The notes beneath the pieces were generated by a model. It searched no databases. It was given only the letters and a program-made list of their open reading frames with translations, and was not told the DNA's origin. A stretch of DNA of 64,000 nucleotides from Datura wrightii (lineage: Eukaryota > Streptophyta > Magnoliopsida > Solanales > Solanaceae): the NCBI GenBank assembly GCA_035772735.1, contig JASDFA010000010.1, positions 133,427,001 through 133,491,000 on the forward strand, read 5' to 3'. The first letter of the stretch is position 1, and every line of letters begins with the position of its first letter. A program made the translations under genes and the position numbers. Positions 46,503 to 59,171 of the stretch are shown here, piece after piece.

Positions 46503-49500
46503 TTATTCAGAATCATTTTTATTTTCAATGTCATTTTCTCCCTGAACATTAGCTTCAACATCATCTGGAGAAGCGTGAGAATGTATGTTTGTATCAATTA
46601 CTATCCCATCAATGCCACTTCTTACCCAATCATCATGCTCATATTGTGGAACACGAGCATTTTCTAAGAGAGCCAAGTCAGTGGCATCGCTTTGCATTGA
46701 TAACTCAAATTGCACAATATTTTCCTCTCCCATATCAAAAATTTCTAGAGGTTTAATTAACCTAGGCACAAACCATTCATGATATTGAGGATCCTGGACA
46801 AATATTATTTGTTGAGCTTACTCTGCAAAAATAAAGGGCTCATGACGTTCTCGATCTCTAGAGTCTGCCAAGCGTGAGAAATTCACAAGTGTGAAACCTA
46901 AATCATCTTCCATCACTCCTTTACCCTTAGTTACATCAACCCAATCACACTTAAATAAGAGAACTTTAAATTCTTCATGGTAGTTTAACTCCACAATATC
47001 ATTCAATCTGCCATAATATGTGATATTTGCAGACTTTGGGGCATTGTCACTTTTACTTGCATAACTTTCAGTCTTTGAAACAACCATAACTCCACTATTT
47101 TGTGTCTCCTTGAACTCTTCACTTTGTTTTGTTCGAAATCGATACCCGTTATATTCATCGAATGCATTGAATCTTTTCGCAATGTTACTTGGACATTTTG
47201 CGAGGACTTTAACATCCTCTAAGATGTTAGATGTGGCCTCCAACTCCTTTACCTAATCAAATAGAAGATACAACTAAAAATATAAATACAAGTACAAGGA
47301 CAATAATTTAGTGTAGCCAATAACTTAGTAATATTACTTACTTGCTCCTTGAACCACTCATGAAATGTATCAAAATGTACACGATCAAGTTGATGTTATG
47401 TCAAACGACGTTTACGATGTGATCTCTTGATTTCAGCAATATGTTCACTATTCATGTAAGTTGCATATATCAATTTTTTTATCAAAATAAGTAATATACA
47501 TATATAATATATATAACACATACTTTTTATAATTCTCAACCACCTCTGACTAGCAATTGAAAAATACATGCCGATGTGCTTGCAACCTTGTTTTCTCATC
47601 CAAACTTAAATACATCAATTACACCATACGGCTCCCCAATAGTAGGAAAAAGACATTCTTCTTTACTAGTCTCACGCTCAATCTCATCATCACATTTTCT
47701 TGAACAATAAGACCTTGAATCTCCACCCTCCAAGTATCGTGAATAAAATATCAAACACTCATTTGCTATGTATGCTTATGCTATAGAACCTTCTGGGCAT
47801 GCATGATTACGAACATATGATTTAAAAGTACCCAAGTACCTATTAAATAAAGTAATGTTTTTAGTTTGATATTATAATATTTAATTATTAAGATTCAATG
47901 ATATTCTTCATACCTCTCAATTGGATACATCCAGCGATAATGTACTGGCCCCACAAGTTTAGCCTCAGTTGCTAAGTGGGTAACCAAATGTACCATAATA
48001 GTAAAAAATCCTGGGGGGAATAGTTTCTCCACAGTACACAATGTTTCTGGAATTTTTTCTTCAAGTAACTTTAACTCTTCTAGTTTTAGCAGTTTGCTAC
48101 ATAGAACACGAAAGAATGTACATAATTCAATTAAAACAGAATTGATTCTTTTATCTGTTGATCTCCTCAAGGCAAGAGGAAGGAGTTCCTGCATTATAAC
48201 ATGACAATCATGAGTTTTTAGCCCAGATATCTTCCGTTTTCGAATCCAATGTGAGATATTAGATGCATGGCCATGTGGAAACTTGGAATTTTCTAGTACT
48301 TCATAAAATAACTCCTTTTCCTGAGAAGACATTGTGAAATAAGTAGGAGGAAGATATGCCCTCCCACTAGCTCGATACTGGGGCCATAAGCTTGGCCTTA
48401 TTTTCATATCCTTCAAGTCTAACCGAGCTTCTATGTTGTCTTTACACTTTTTATCAAGACCAAATAGTGTATACATTATGTTATTGCACACATTTTTTTT
48501 ATGTGCATCACATCAGGATTATGTCGCACCATGTTATGCTCTCAATAAGGAAGATAAAAAAATGTTTCTCTTTTTCCATGTATTATTCACCACTCCACTT
48601 ATCTTTTCCCTTGACTCGCCGAGAGTAAACTTTATATCTTTAACTTGAGTCAACACTAATGACCCAGGTACCGCACAAGGTGCAGGTCTTGCTTCTTTAG
48701 TGCTATCAAATGATTTTGCATCATTGTGATATTTGTGGCCAGACTTCAAGAAACGCCGATGTCCCATTTAACAAAATTTTTTGCCATATTTGAGCCTTTT
48801 GTAGTGAGTGTTTATGTTGCAACAAGGGCATGCAAATCGACCATAGTGCTCCATCCAGAGAGATTTCCATATGCTGAAAAATCATTTATAGTCCACATAA
48901 GAGCTGCTCACATTTGAAATATATCCTTAGTAGAGGCATAGTAAGTTTCTATCCTAATATCCCATAAATCATTTAACTCTTTTATTAAAGGTTGCAAATA
49001 GACATCAATATTATTTTCAGGTGCTTTTGGTCCAGGAATAAGTAAGGATAGAATGAGAACTCTTTCTTCATGCACATCCATGGTGGAAGATTATATGTCA
49101 TTAATATCACTGGCCATGTACTATGAACAGTTCGTATTGTGCTAAACGGATTAAATCCATCTGAAGCTAATCCTAGGTGAACATTGCGAGGATCTCCAGC
49201 AAATTCAGGATATTTATTATCAAAACTTTTTCAAGCTTCAGAATCTGCAGGATGTCATAGAACTTCATCATTGTTGCGCTCATCATGATGCCATCGCATT
49301 GCTTTAGAATTTTCTGAAGACATAAACAATCTTTTCAGCCTTGGTTTTAATGGAAAATACCTTAAGACCTTGGCTGGAATTTTTTAAGCTTTATTTTTCC
49401 ATCTAGAAGCCCCACAAATTTTGCATTCATTTACATCCTTACCAGAAAACTCTTTTCTAATAAGCATGCAATCATTGGGACAATCATGGATCTTTTCATA

Positions 49501-50122
49501 CTTTAAGCCCAAGCCTTCAACTATCTTTTTGGTCTCGTAGAAAGAATGAGGAAATTGTTTCCCTTCAGGCAGTGCATCCTTCAATAGTCCAAGCAAAGCG
49601 TTAAATGATTCATTTGACCATTTGAACATGTATTTTGTACGATAAATGTGTAGCAAAAAGGATAGTTTGCTAAACTTCTTGCATCCAGGATATAATTCTT
49701 CATTTGCCTCTTTCATGAGCCGTTCAAACTTATCCACATTTGGATGAGGTTGATTTTCAAATGGATGAGTAGTATTTTCTTGTAGATTTAGCTCCATCTC
49801 GCCCCTTTTACTAACTTCATTATCCATGAACTGTGTAAAACCTCTAAAGGCATCATGTATCCATTCCTCTCATATCATCACCCCTTAAAGTTGTCTGGCT
49901 GCGATTATTTACTTGAGTAGTGTTTGATCCCTTTAAAGATTCTTCATGACAAAACCAAGTATCATATGATGACATAATACCATTAACCACAAGATGATCA
50001 TATGCTGTAGCCCGATTTACTTGATAGATAAGTACACATTCCACACAAGGACATAAAAATTTTTCTCCATCTTGTTTTCCAGAAAAAGAATGATTTATAA
50101 AATCGTCTACTCCATCCAACAT
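46503..50122 (-). pseudogene. CACTA TNP2 transposase pseudogene
   Basis: This is the main transposase, which cuts at the CACTA termini. Domains in order on the minus strand: transposase-associated domain (50122-49853, MLDGVDDFINHSFSG, CPCVEC); TNP2 core (49827 to about 48540, FKWSNESFNALLGLLKD, HDCPNDCMLIRKEF, CKICGASRW, and GLASDGFNPF near 49160); DUF4218 region (48491-47895, GLKTHDCHVIMQELLPLALR, FPPGFFTIMVHLVTHLA); DUF4216 region (47243-46818, ANITYYGRLNDIVELNYHEE and VLLFKCDWVD). Defects: a frameshift near 49870, TAA near 49383, TGA near 49233 (TGG in the family) and further breaks before 48540. It cannot make a full enzyme. Confidence 0.9.
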
Positions 50123-50361
50123 AGATGCAAAAATCTATTCTAGTTTCAGCAACTAATAACTAGATCTTATTCCCTCCCCCCTCCCCCTCCCGAACAATAA
50201 AAAATAAAATGCTAATGCCTTCTTCCTTGATATGACTGATTTGTAATTTGGGTGTTATTCTTTTTGTCTAAATATTGTAATGTAGGCTGCAATGCAGAAG
50301 TTCACTACCAAGATTGTTGAGAATGTCTCTGTGAATCTCAAGGTGGTCCAATTATTCTAAC
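50123..50361. other. Gap with a possible exon-like fragment
   Basis: AT-rich DNA upstream of TNP2. On the plus strand 50286-50341 reads like an exon (acceptor TGTAATGTAG, then MQKFTTKIVENVSVNLK, donor AAGGTGG). I do not recognise the protein; it may be chance. Confidence 0.3.
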
Positions 50362-51128
50362 TCAGGTTGTAAAACAAATTCCAATCCCTACTGTTATCCT
50401 TCTTTTCATGAAATTTTGTAATTTTGTGGTTAGATGGTTTTTCCTACATCTAAAACTAAGAGGTAAATTGGGTGATAATATAGATTTCAACACTTTAGAC
50501 CATGGGTCATTACCATCTACTGATTTCATAAAGGGATGAAGTTGGTAGATAGAGAAAAAACAGAAAGAATCATCAAATTCAAGCATTTTGAAAACACCGT
50601 CACTGGCTAATAAGTGAGGGAGGTTTAGCCATACTGACACATAGGTTGCAGTGCCATAAGCATCAGCAGTGGTGAAACTCACATTGAAAGTTCCATAAGT
50701 TTTTGCAAGCTTCTCTAGCAAATCCTATAAATGTATCAGAAACTATATAAAGTGGAGGCTTACCATCTTTATCAGTAGTCTCTAAAACCAATTTGGTGAG
50801 TGGATCTTTGAGAGACAATATTGAATGGAAAATTGTCAGCATGTCTTTTGAAGGCAAGGCCTCTCTGTTCTCTGTATTGGGTGGTAAGCCATGTTCAAAA
50901 CTATTATAAGGGAGTGAAACTAAAGAAATATTCTTGGGATTTTGTACTACTTGTTCCGTTGAATCTTTTGCTATGGTAGAACTAAGATACTTGACATTAA
51001 AAGTGGTACTAACAATGGTGATTTTGTAGCTTGTTCTTTCTTGGATTCTTTTGGATAAGGCCAAGAAAGGAAATATGGCCAAGTGTTGAAAATGGAAGCA
51101 TTACTATATGTTCTTGATGGTCTCCCAT
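50362..51128 (-). pseudogene. UDP-glycosyltransferase pseudogene, N-terminal part
   Basis: The fragment resembles plant family 1 UGTs of the UGT92A type, which transfer sugar to small molecules in the cytosol. The start at 51128 reads MGDHQEHIVMLPFSTLGH. After a frameshift near 51065 come FLALSKRIQERTSYKITIVS, SLVSLPYNSFEHGLPPNTEN and LKDPLTKLVLETTDKDGKP. After another near 50700 come GTFNVSFTTADAYGTATYVS and FSIYQLHPFMKSVDGNDPWS. Homology stops near 50470, so only about half of a normal protein of about 480 residues is left. The sugar-binding PSPG box is absent. Expansion of a TA repeat lies just upstream. Confidence 0.82.
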
Positions 51129-51285
51129 TTTTTTCCCACACAAATTGTTGAGAATTTGAGTTGCTAAGGAAATCGAGAGAGGATAATTATGGAATTTTTT
51201 TGGGACTAGAAGAGGTAGAAAGACATATATGTGATAAGAAGGCAGAAGGCAAGTTGGATTGAGTTTGTTGTCATCATTCCAAAGC

Positions 51286-51336
<51 letters not shown>

Positions 51337-51529
51337 AGTTGGGAAGAAAAAGCCAACCTACTTTTGGTTTCTTGAAAGTCACCATTCATTCTTAAGAGAG
51401 GAAAAAAGAAGAAAAAGAGTAAACATTTTTGGTAAAGATGTTTATTAGAGGCGGAATATATCGACAACCCCTTAAATTTTTCAGTATATTTTTTTTAGAC
51501 GCTAGAAGGTTTTTCTTACAGAAAGTTTT
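51129..51529. other. UGT upstream flank with (TA)n microsatellite
   Basis: A TA run of about 23 units lies at 51288-51333, 160 bp upstream of the UGT start. The rest is AT-rich and ends at element C. No CACTA 5' terminus (TAGTG) was found here. Confidence 0.7.
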
Positions 51530-54081
51530 TGTTATACCTAGAGAATTCAAGAATCAGACCTGGAAGTAAATTAGAGAAACACTGGAAAATGTTCCAGCAG
51601 TTACAAAATGAGTCACTGAACGACTCGTGAGAAGACCCCACGAGTCGTCAAGTGACCCGTGGGAAGGCCTGGAGTGATCAAGGGATCGAAGTCCCCACGA
51701 GTGAATCAACGACACGTGAGAAGACACCACGAGTCGTCATGTCAATCATGGGGTGGAGTTGGAATGTTAAAGGAGGATTTATCCAGTGTACTTAACGGAT
51801 GGGACCCCACAAGTCATGGTCAGTCCCAACAACTCGTGAGGAGAGTCGTGAGCAAGCTTGTGGATTATTATTGGGAATTAAGGCAGTGTACTTGATGGAA
51901 GGTGACCACGAGTCGTGGTCTCGAGGTACGATTCGTTATATTCCCTGTTATGAGCCCCAGCAGATCTATTGACTAGTGTACTTGAAAGGAGACTCGACGA
52001 GTCATTGCCCATCCTGACGAATCATTAGGTCACCCGTTAGGGTCACCTGACAGTGTTTTCCTGCAAATTTAGTAAGGGTCTTTACGTAATTCCTAAGTTC
52101 CTAAGACCTATACTACGTTGTTTTAAGTTGTATTAGAGGGTTTTCAGCAGAGAAAAACCTATCTTAAGCCATTTCTCTCATGCATGCAAGTTTGAAGGTG
52201 TGAAGGGAGGGTTCAAGGTGAAATCTCAAGGTTTCCAATTGGAATCTCAGCTGAGCAATTAGGAAGAGCTAGAATTCTTCAATCCCAAGTATGTATGGCT
52301 ATGAGTGGGTGTCTTCTTCCACACCCATTTCCATTCCCTATCAAATTGTGATTGGGTTGTAATGATCAAGTATGGGGTTCCATTTAATTATGATTATTAC
52401 ATCTCTATTCATAGGTATGATTAAATTGAGTTGATATTGATGATTTACCAAGCTTGGGCGGATTCTAACTTAGTTTCTTTTACAAAATTATTTTTCTAAA
52501 AATTGAATCTAAAACACCCATATGTGGATAGTTCATAGTAGAAGTGATTGTGGAAGAATGTGATGATGATGAAATAGATGATAAAAGGCATGTTTCCAAC
52601 CTTACCCATGATTTTGATGATGTTTTCAAAGAAGATTAAATAGACCCAAGTGTGGTAGAGCTTTGGGTAATGCCCATATGATGTCTTCAAATAGTGATTT
52701 TTCCCCGGCATGAGCTTACCACATGGTTGAGATGAAATTTTTCTTTAACTCTTATTATGAATTCTAGCTTCTGGTATGTTTCCAATTAAATTTCTCTATG
52801 CGTAAATCCTTAATTGATAAGTATATTATTGTTGAGCTTTGTCAAGGACAATGTTAAGCTTCATTTCACATGATGTTGAGTCTATGCATGATTCTATTCT
52901 AAGCTTTGTCGAAATGACATTGTTGAGCTTCATATTTATATGATGTCTAGTATATGCATGATTTCATAATGAGCTTTGTCAATAGACAATGTTGAGCTTC
53001 GTTTCATATGATGTTGAGTTTATGCATGATTTCGTGTTGAGCTTCGTCACTAGACGATGTTGAGCTTCGTATTTATACGATGTAGAGCATTGCATGTTTT
53101 GGGAGAAGAGTCTAGCACTGAACGAGCTAAGGATCGACTACCCTATGCCCCAGAACTAGGCGCCAACATAGGTTGATTCTATTATATAATTGGGACCTCC
53201 CTTGTGAGCTATCCCCGACCCGACTGGCCCTTAAGCTTGATATCGATATCATGGTAGCGTCCTTAGCCCTGACAAGGTTTTAGTCTGCCCACTTGAGTGT
53301 AATAGTCGGGACCATGTAAGCTCTATCGTGGTATGTCGGTTAAGTGACAATCTCCCACTGTGTATATCATTCAGATTTTCATATTTACCACTTATGATAT
53401 TTATTTATGCTTGTTCAAGAGGTAAGGTTTGACTCATTGTTCAACTTTTGATATAAATGTTACATTTCAACTTGAGTCATTCGAGTCAATCTTGATGTTC
53501 TAAAGCTCTGCATGATCATGTATAAAGTAAGGATGATTTCATAATGATTTATGTGATCTTCTTCTTATCCTTAAAGGATTACTATATACATATGACTTGT
53601 TTTTAAAAAGATATATATTGCTCTAGCGGTTTTACTTACCTTGTATACTCGGTACATTCCACGTACTGATCGCATACTTTCTATGCTACATCGTTTCATA
53701 ATGCAGGATCCGGTTCTCAGGTTCATCCCCATTCGTAGTCGCTTATCAGAGTTTGCACCTACTAGATTGGTGAGTCCTTATCTCTCGAGGACTAGACGTT
53801 CAGTTACTTTTGATGTATTTTCAGTTTCAGTATTTCTGAGTTAGTTGGGGGTGTTATCCCATCAGCTCGTCCAGCTTAGAGGCTTAACAGACTAAGACAT
53901 GTATTCCGCTTCAGATGTTCATTCTGTTGTTATGTTAAGTTAGACTTTCGTTGAGTTTTTAACTATGTTTCCTCATGTATATTGAATGAGTTTGTGAATG
54001 CTTATGCCGTGGGTTGACTTGGGGTCTCTCGGGGTCCCTTGTCCCGTGTCTACGATCTGGGTCTCCTCTCGGGTCATGACA
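51530..54081 (+). repeat. Element C 5' LTR
   Basis: Starts TGTTATACCTAGAG, ends GGGTCATGACA. The first 500 bases are full of ACGACTCGTG/CACGAGTCGT motifs, for example 51620-51629 facing 51639-51648. A four-copy tandem repeat of about 68 bp lies at 52835-53095 (start AGCTTTGTC, centre GATGTTGAG or similar). Confidence 0.88.
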
Positions 54082-54306
54082 AACTTGGTATTAGAGCCAT
54101 AGGTTTGAAGTGTCCTAGGGAGTCTGAAAGCCGCGTGAAGTAGAGTCTTTGTCATGGGTGTGAAGCGCGCCACACGTATGACGAAGTGGCTATGAAACAT
54201 CTTAGGAAATGTTCCCATCTTTCATGATCTATGTCATGCAATGAAAATCCTTTCTATCCCTCTAATTCGTGCTATTCACGATTGCAGAATCATTGCTCCT
54301 AGAAGG

Positions 54307-55471
54307 ATGAATGGAAGAAGGAATGGAGACGGTGAAGGCCACGAGGATGGCATGGGTCGTGGGCATCAGCAGGTCCCACCGGTTCAGGAGCCTCAGGCAC
54401 CGGAGCCAGACTCCTACGCTGAGTTTTGGGCTGCTATCCAGATGCTTGCATAGGCCTTGACCGCTCAGGTCAATCAGCAGGCTGTTGCGCATGTTCCGCA
54501 GAATGGCAGTGCAGCGGCGGCTCGAGTCAAGGACTTTTTGAGGATGAACCTGCTGGAGTTTCTTGGGTCCAAGGTAGATGATGACCCACATGAGTTCGTG
54601 GATGAGGTTATCAAGATCACCCAGGTTATGGGGGTGAGCAGTGTAGAGTGCACAGAGTTGGCCTCCTACCAGTTGAAGGGGGTTGCACATATTTGGTTCC
54701 GCCAGTGGAAAGACAGCAGGGTTGCTGGAGCAGGTCCGGTCACTTGGAAAGAGTTCCATGTTGCATTCCTGGATCGGTTCTTCCCTTGGGAGATGAGGGA
54801 GATAAAGGCAGCTGAGTTTTTAAATCTTAAGCAAGGGAGGATGACAGTACTAGAGTATTCCCTAGAGTTCACCCGCCTATCGAAGTATGCTCCTGAGTTA
54901 GTGGCTGACCAGAGGGCGCGAGTGAGCAGGTTTGTGCATGGGATAGCAGGTTACTTGGATAAGGAATGCAGGATTGCTATGCTCCATCAGGATATGGACT
55001 TCCCTCGGATAGTGTTGTACGCCCAACAAATGGAGGTGACACATTCGAGAGAGAGATAGGCCAAGAGGGCCAGAATTGAGGACCACAAATTCTCCCAACA
55101 GAGGTCCGGCGGTGGGCATCAACAGTAGACCCATCAGAGATCGTCAGCCCCGCATCGTTAGCTTTGGGTGTGCCATCTCGACCTAGGCACGATCAGAGAG
55201 GGCGAGCATCAGGCTCGAGGGGTCAGAGCAGCCGACCCACAGATTCAGGTGTCCCAGCTTGTCGCAGATGTGGCTGAGGGCATGCAGGCCAGTGCTTGGC
55301 AGGTTCGGGTGCGTGTTTCGGGTGTGGGCAACCCGAGCACATTCTTATAGATTGTCCAGCAGTGAACAGGATCAGGTTGGGGGTCGTGGCCCAGCTTCTA
55401 GCTCAGCAGCCCCACCCCCTCGCTCAGCACATCAGGGGGCATCTACTAGTGCAGTCGGCGGTCAACGTTAG
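54307..55471 (+). pseudogene. Element C gag pseudogene
   Basis: The normal start (ATG in A) reads ATT here, so the first in-frame Met is 54307 (MNGRRNGDGEG). The gag core is well kept at 54457-55059: FLRMNLLEFLGSKVDDDPHE, WKEFHVAFLDRFFPWEMREI, LEYSLEFTRLSKYAPELVAD. Stops: TAG at 54451 (CAG in A), TAG at about 55058, TAG at about 55126, TAG at 55469. The zinc knuckle CFGCGQPEHILIDCP is readable near 55310-55355. Confidence 0.9.
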
Positions 55472-57852
55472 AACAGATTCTATGCCCTAGCATCTCGCCA
55501 GGAGCAGGAGGCCTCGCCAGATGTCGTTACTGGTATGTTACGAGTCTTCCGTGTTGATGTTTATGCCTTGTTATATCTAGGGGCCACCTTGTCCTTTGTG
55601 ACCCCTTATGTAGCTAGTAGCTTCGGAGTCAAAACCGATGTCTTGTCAGAATCATTCTCAGTTTCCACTCCTCTAGGTGACTCAGTTACAGCTAGACGGG
55701 TGTATAGAGATTGCCCAATCTTGGTCCTTGATAAGGTCACCTCAGCAGATCTGAAAGAGTTAGCCATGACCGATTTCAATATAATTCTCAGCGTGGATTG
55801 GTTGTATGCTTGTTATTCTTCCATTAATTGCAAGACTCGGTCAGTAGAGTTTAGATTCCCGGGTGATCTAGTTTTAGAATGGAAGGGTAGTTCACCTGTG
55901 CCTGTAGGTCGTTTCGTTTCCTACCTCAAGGCCAGGAAGATGATTTCCAAGGGTTACATGTATCATTTGGTTAGGGTCAAGGATGTTGAGTCCGAGACCC
56001 CGACTATCCAGTTAGTCCCAGTAGTACATGAGTATCTAGAGGTCTTTCCTGATGATTTGCGAGGTATTCCTCCCGAGCGGGAGATTGACTTCGGTATTGA
56101 CCTCCTTCTCGATACACAACCTATATCTATTCCACCCTACAGGATGGATCCATCCAAGCTAAAAGAGCTGAAGGATAAGTTAAAGGATTTACTAGATAAG
56201 GGCTTCATTAGACCGAGCCAGTCTCCATGGGGCGCACCAATATTATTTGTTCAGAAGAAAGATGGTTCCCTTCGTATATGCATTGATTATTGACAGTTGA
56301 ACAATGTCACTGTCAAGAACAGGTATCCCTTACCCAGGATTGATGATTTGTTCGATCATCTTGAGGGTGCTAAGTATTTCTCGAAGATAGATCTCAAATC
56401 TGGGTATCATCAGCTTAGAGTTCGGAGAGTGATATCCCGAAGACGACATTTAGAACACGGTATGGTCATTGTGAGTTTGTAGTTATGTCTTTTGGACTAA
56501 CGAATGCCCCTGTAGCTTTTATGGACCTGATGAACTGTGTGTTCAAGCCATATTTGGACATGTTCGTGATCGTGTTCATTGATGACATCCTGATATACTC
56601 TCAAAGTGAGGAGGAGCATGCCGCTCACTTGAGAGTAGTGCTCCAGACCCTCAAGGATCACTAATTGTATACAAAGTTCAGCAAGTGTGAGTTTTGGTCT
56701 GACTCCGTGGCATTCTTGGGCCATGTGGTGTCTAGCGAAGGCATAAAAAGTAGACTCACAGAAAATTGAGGCGGTGAAGAATTGGCCCAGACCGGTAGAT
56801 CCTTCAGATATTCGGATTTTTTTGGGCTTAGCTGGCTATTATCGGAGGTTTATTGAGGGTTTCTCATCCATTGCAGCGCCTTTAACTAAGTTGACTCAAA
56901 AGAAGGTGAAGTTTCAGTGGTCGGAGGCTTGTGAGAAAAGCTTCCAAGAGTTGAAGGCTCGACTTACTTCGGCACCAGTGTTGACCCTACCCGAGGGTAA
57001 CAATGGTTTCGTGGTGTATTGTGATTCTTTTAAAGTTGGACTTGGGTGCGTGTTGATGCAGCATGGGCGGGTGGTAGCTTATGGCTCTCGACAGCTGATG
57101 GTGCATGAGAAGAATTACCCGACCCATAATCTGGAATTGGCTGCGGTGGTGTTCGCGTTGAAGATATGGCGGCATTATTTGTATGGGGTCCATGTGTATG
57201 TATTTACAGATCACAAGAGCTTGCAATATGTGTTTACACAGAAAGATCTAAATCTTCGGCAAAGGAGGTGGTTGGAGTTACTTAAGGATTATGACATGAG
57301 TGTCCTTTATCACCCAGGAAAGGCTAATGTGGTCGCGAATGCGCTTAGTAGGCTCTCAATGGAGAGTGTGTCCCATGTGGATGAGAGGAAGAAGGAATTG
57401 TTCACTAGCTTGCAAGGCTGGGAGTTAGATTGATCGACGTGACTGATGGCGGTGTTGTTGTACATAACCGGTCAGAATTGTCCTTGGTAGTTGATGTTAA
57501 ATCCAGGCAAGATGAGGATCCAATATTGAGGAAGCTGAAGGAGGCGACGCGGAGTCAGAAAGTGGAAGTTTTCTACCAAGGGGGAGATGGTGTGCTACGA
57601 TACCAGGGTCGATTATGTGTTCCGGACGTTGATAATTTGAGAGTTCAAATATTGCATGAGGCACATGGTACCAGATATTCTATTCATCCAGGATCTATGA
57701 AAATGTATTGGGATTTACGAGAAATCTATTGGTGGGATGGTATGAAGAAGGATATTGCGGAGTTCGTAGAGATATGTCCAAACTGTCAGCAAGTGAAAGT
57801 CGAGCATCAAAGACCGGGAGACGTACTTCAGGATATTACCATTCCCACTTGA
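55472..57852 (+). pseudogene. Element C protease, RT, RNase H and integrase zinc region
   Basis: In the protease the active-site Asp is gone: ALLYLGATLSFV, with Tyr at 55574-55576 where A has Asp. RT follows: DKGFIRPSQSPWGAPILF, then TGA at about 56294, LPRIDDLFDHLEGAKYF, a frameshift near 56427, and the FIDDILIYS box near 56576. RNase H runs from 56774: GYYRRFIEGFS, VVYCDSFKVGLGC, VFTDHKSLQYV. The integrase HHCC region (HEAHGTRYSIHPG to CPNCQQ) ends at TGA 57850-57852. A TAA near 56662 and a one-base insertion near 56745 add to the damage. Confidence 0.9.
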
Positions 57853-58928
57853 AAGTGGGAAGAAATCAATATGGGCTTCATTACAGGTCTACCTCGTACA
57901 CGCCGGCAATACGACTCCATTTGGGTAGTGGTGGACAGGTTGACCAAGGCTGCAAACTTTCTATCGGTCAAGACCGTGGATTCAATGGATGATTATGTAA
58001 GCTGTATATTCGGGAGTTGATTCGGCTTCATGGAGTGCCCTTGTCTATTATTTCGGGCCGAGGTACTCAATTTACTTCTCAATTCTGGTGTTCGTTTCAA
58101 AAGGGGCTTGGGACTCAAGTTAAGCTAAGCACAACTTTTCATCCTCAGATAGACGACCAAGTAAAACGAAGCATTCAGACCCTCGAGGACATATTGAGGG
58201 CATGTGTTATGGATTTCAAAGGTAGTTGGGATGATCACATGCCCTTGATCGAGTTTGCTTATAATAAAAGCTACCACTCTAGTATCCATATGGCACCGTT
58301 CGAGGCTCTCTACGGGCAGAGGTGTAGATCTCCCATCGGATGGTTCGAGGTTGGTAAGGCAGCTATGATAGGACCATATTCGGTTCATGAGGCGATGATG
58401 AAGGTTCAGTTGATAAGGGACCAGTTGAAAACCGCTCAGAGTCGTCAGAAATCGTATGCTGATGTGAGGAAAAGATATTTGGAGTTCGATGTAGTCGATT
58501 GGGTATTTCTAAAGGTATCTCCCATGAAGGGGGTCATGCGGTTCGGAAAGAAGGGTAAACTCAGTCCCCGCTATGTTGGCCCCTACCGAGTTGTAAGAAG
58601 AGTTAGTAAGATGGTGTATGAGTTAGACTTGCCTTCAGAATTGGCTTCAGTTTATCCCGTGTTCCATGTATCGCTTTTGAAGAAGTTCTTGGGTGATCCA
58701 ACCTTGGTGGTTCTGATAGACAGTGTTGGTGTGAAAGACAGCCTCAGTTATGAAGAAATTTTGGTTGAAATTTTGGATCGACAAGTTCGAAGGCTGAGGA
58801 ACAAATATGTAGCTTCAGTTAAGGTTTTATGGAGGAATCAACATGTTGAGGGAGCTACGTGGGAGGCCGAAGCGGACATGATGGCTAGATACCCATATTT
58901 GTTCTCTACCGGCTCAGTTTCGACTTGA
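57853..58928 (+). pseudogene. Element C integrase catalytic and chromodomain-like region
   Basis: The first Asp is kept (WVVVDRLTKAA). A frameshift follows near 57998. In the next frame the second Asp is Gly (IISGRGTQFTS) and the catalytic Glu is Lys (DDQVKRSIQTLED), so strand transfer would be impossible. The C-terminal part is open to 58928: DWVFLKVSPMKGVMRFGKKG, PRYVGPYRVV, SYEEILVEILDRQVRRLRNK and EGATWEAEADMMARYPYLF, the Tekay chromodomain-like end. Confidence 0.92.
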
Positions 58929-59171
58929 GGTATCAGTTTTTGCCTAATTCTCTAATCAGTTTCCATGTTCAGTTCATGTGTGCTAGTTTGAATTATGTTA
59001 TGATAAATGTATGTGATGCCTGAAGTTAGTTCAGCTATGTGGTTCTTTTTGGAGGTAGTCATTCCGTGAAATTTTGATTAAAATAATCAGTGTTGGAGTA
59101 TGATAATTGCTTGTTTCTGTTTCCTGCTTGTTTCTAACATTCGAGGATGAATGTTCTCAAGGGGGAGATAT
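58929..59171 (+). other. Element C 3' untranslated region and polypurine tract
   Basis: Non-coding stretch ending CATTCGAGGATGAATG, then CTCAAGGGGGAGATA. Same layout as in A at 29083-29113. Confidence 0.85.

Noticed and set aside
51288..51333. Possible replication origin or matrix attachment signal from the long TA run
   Set aside because: A simple dinucleotide expansion with no other support.
52835..53095. CRISPR-like array of regular repeats
   Set aside because: Units are contiguous, degenerate and inside a plant LTR, with no spacers.
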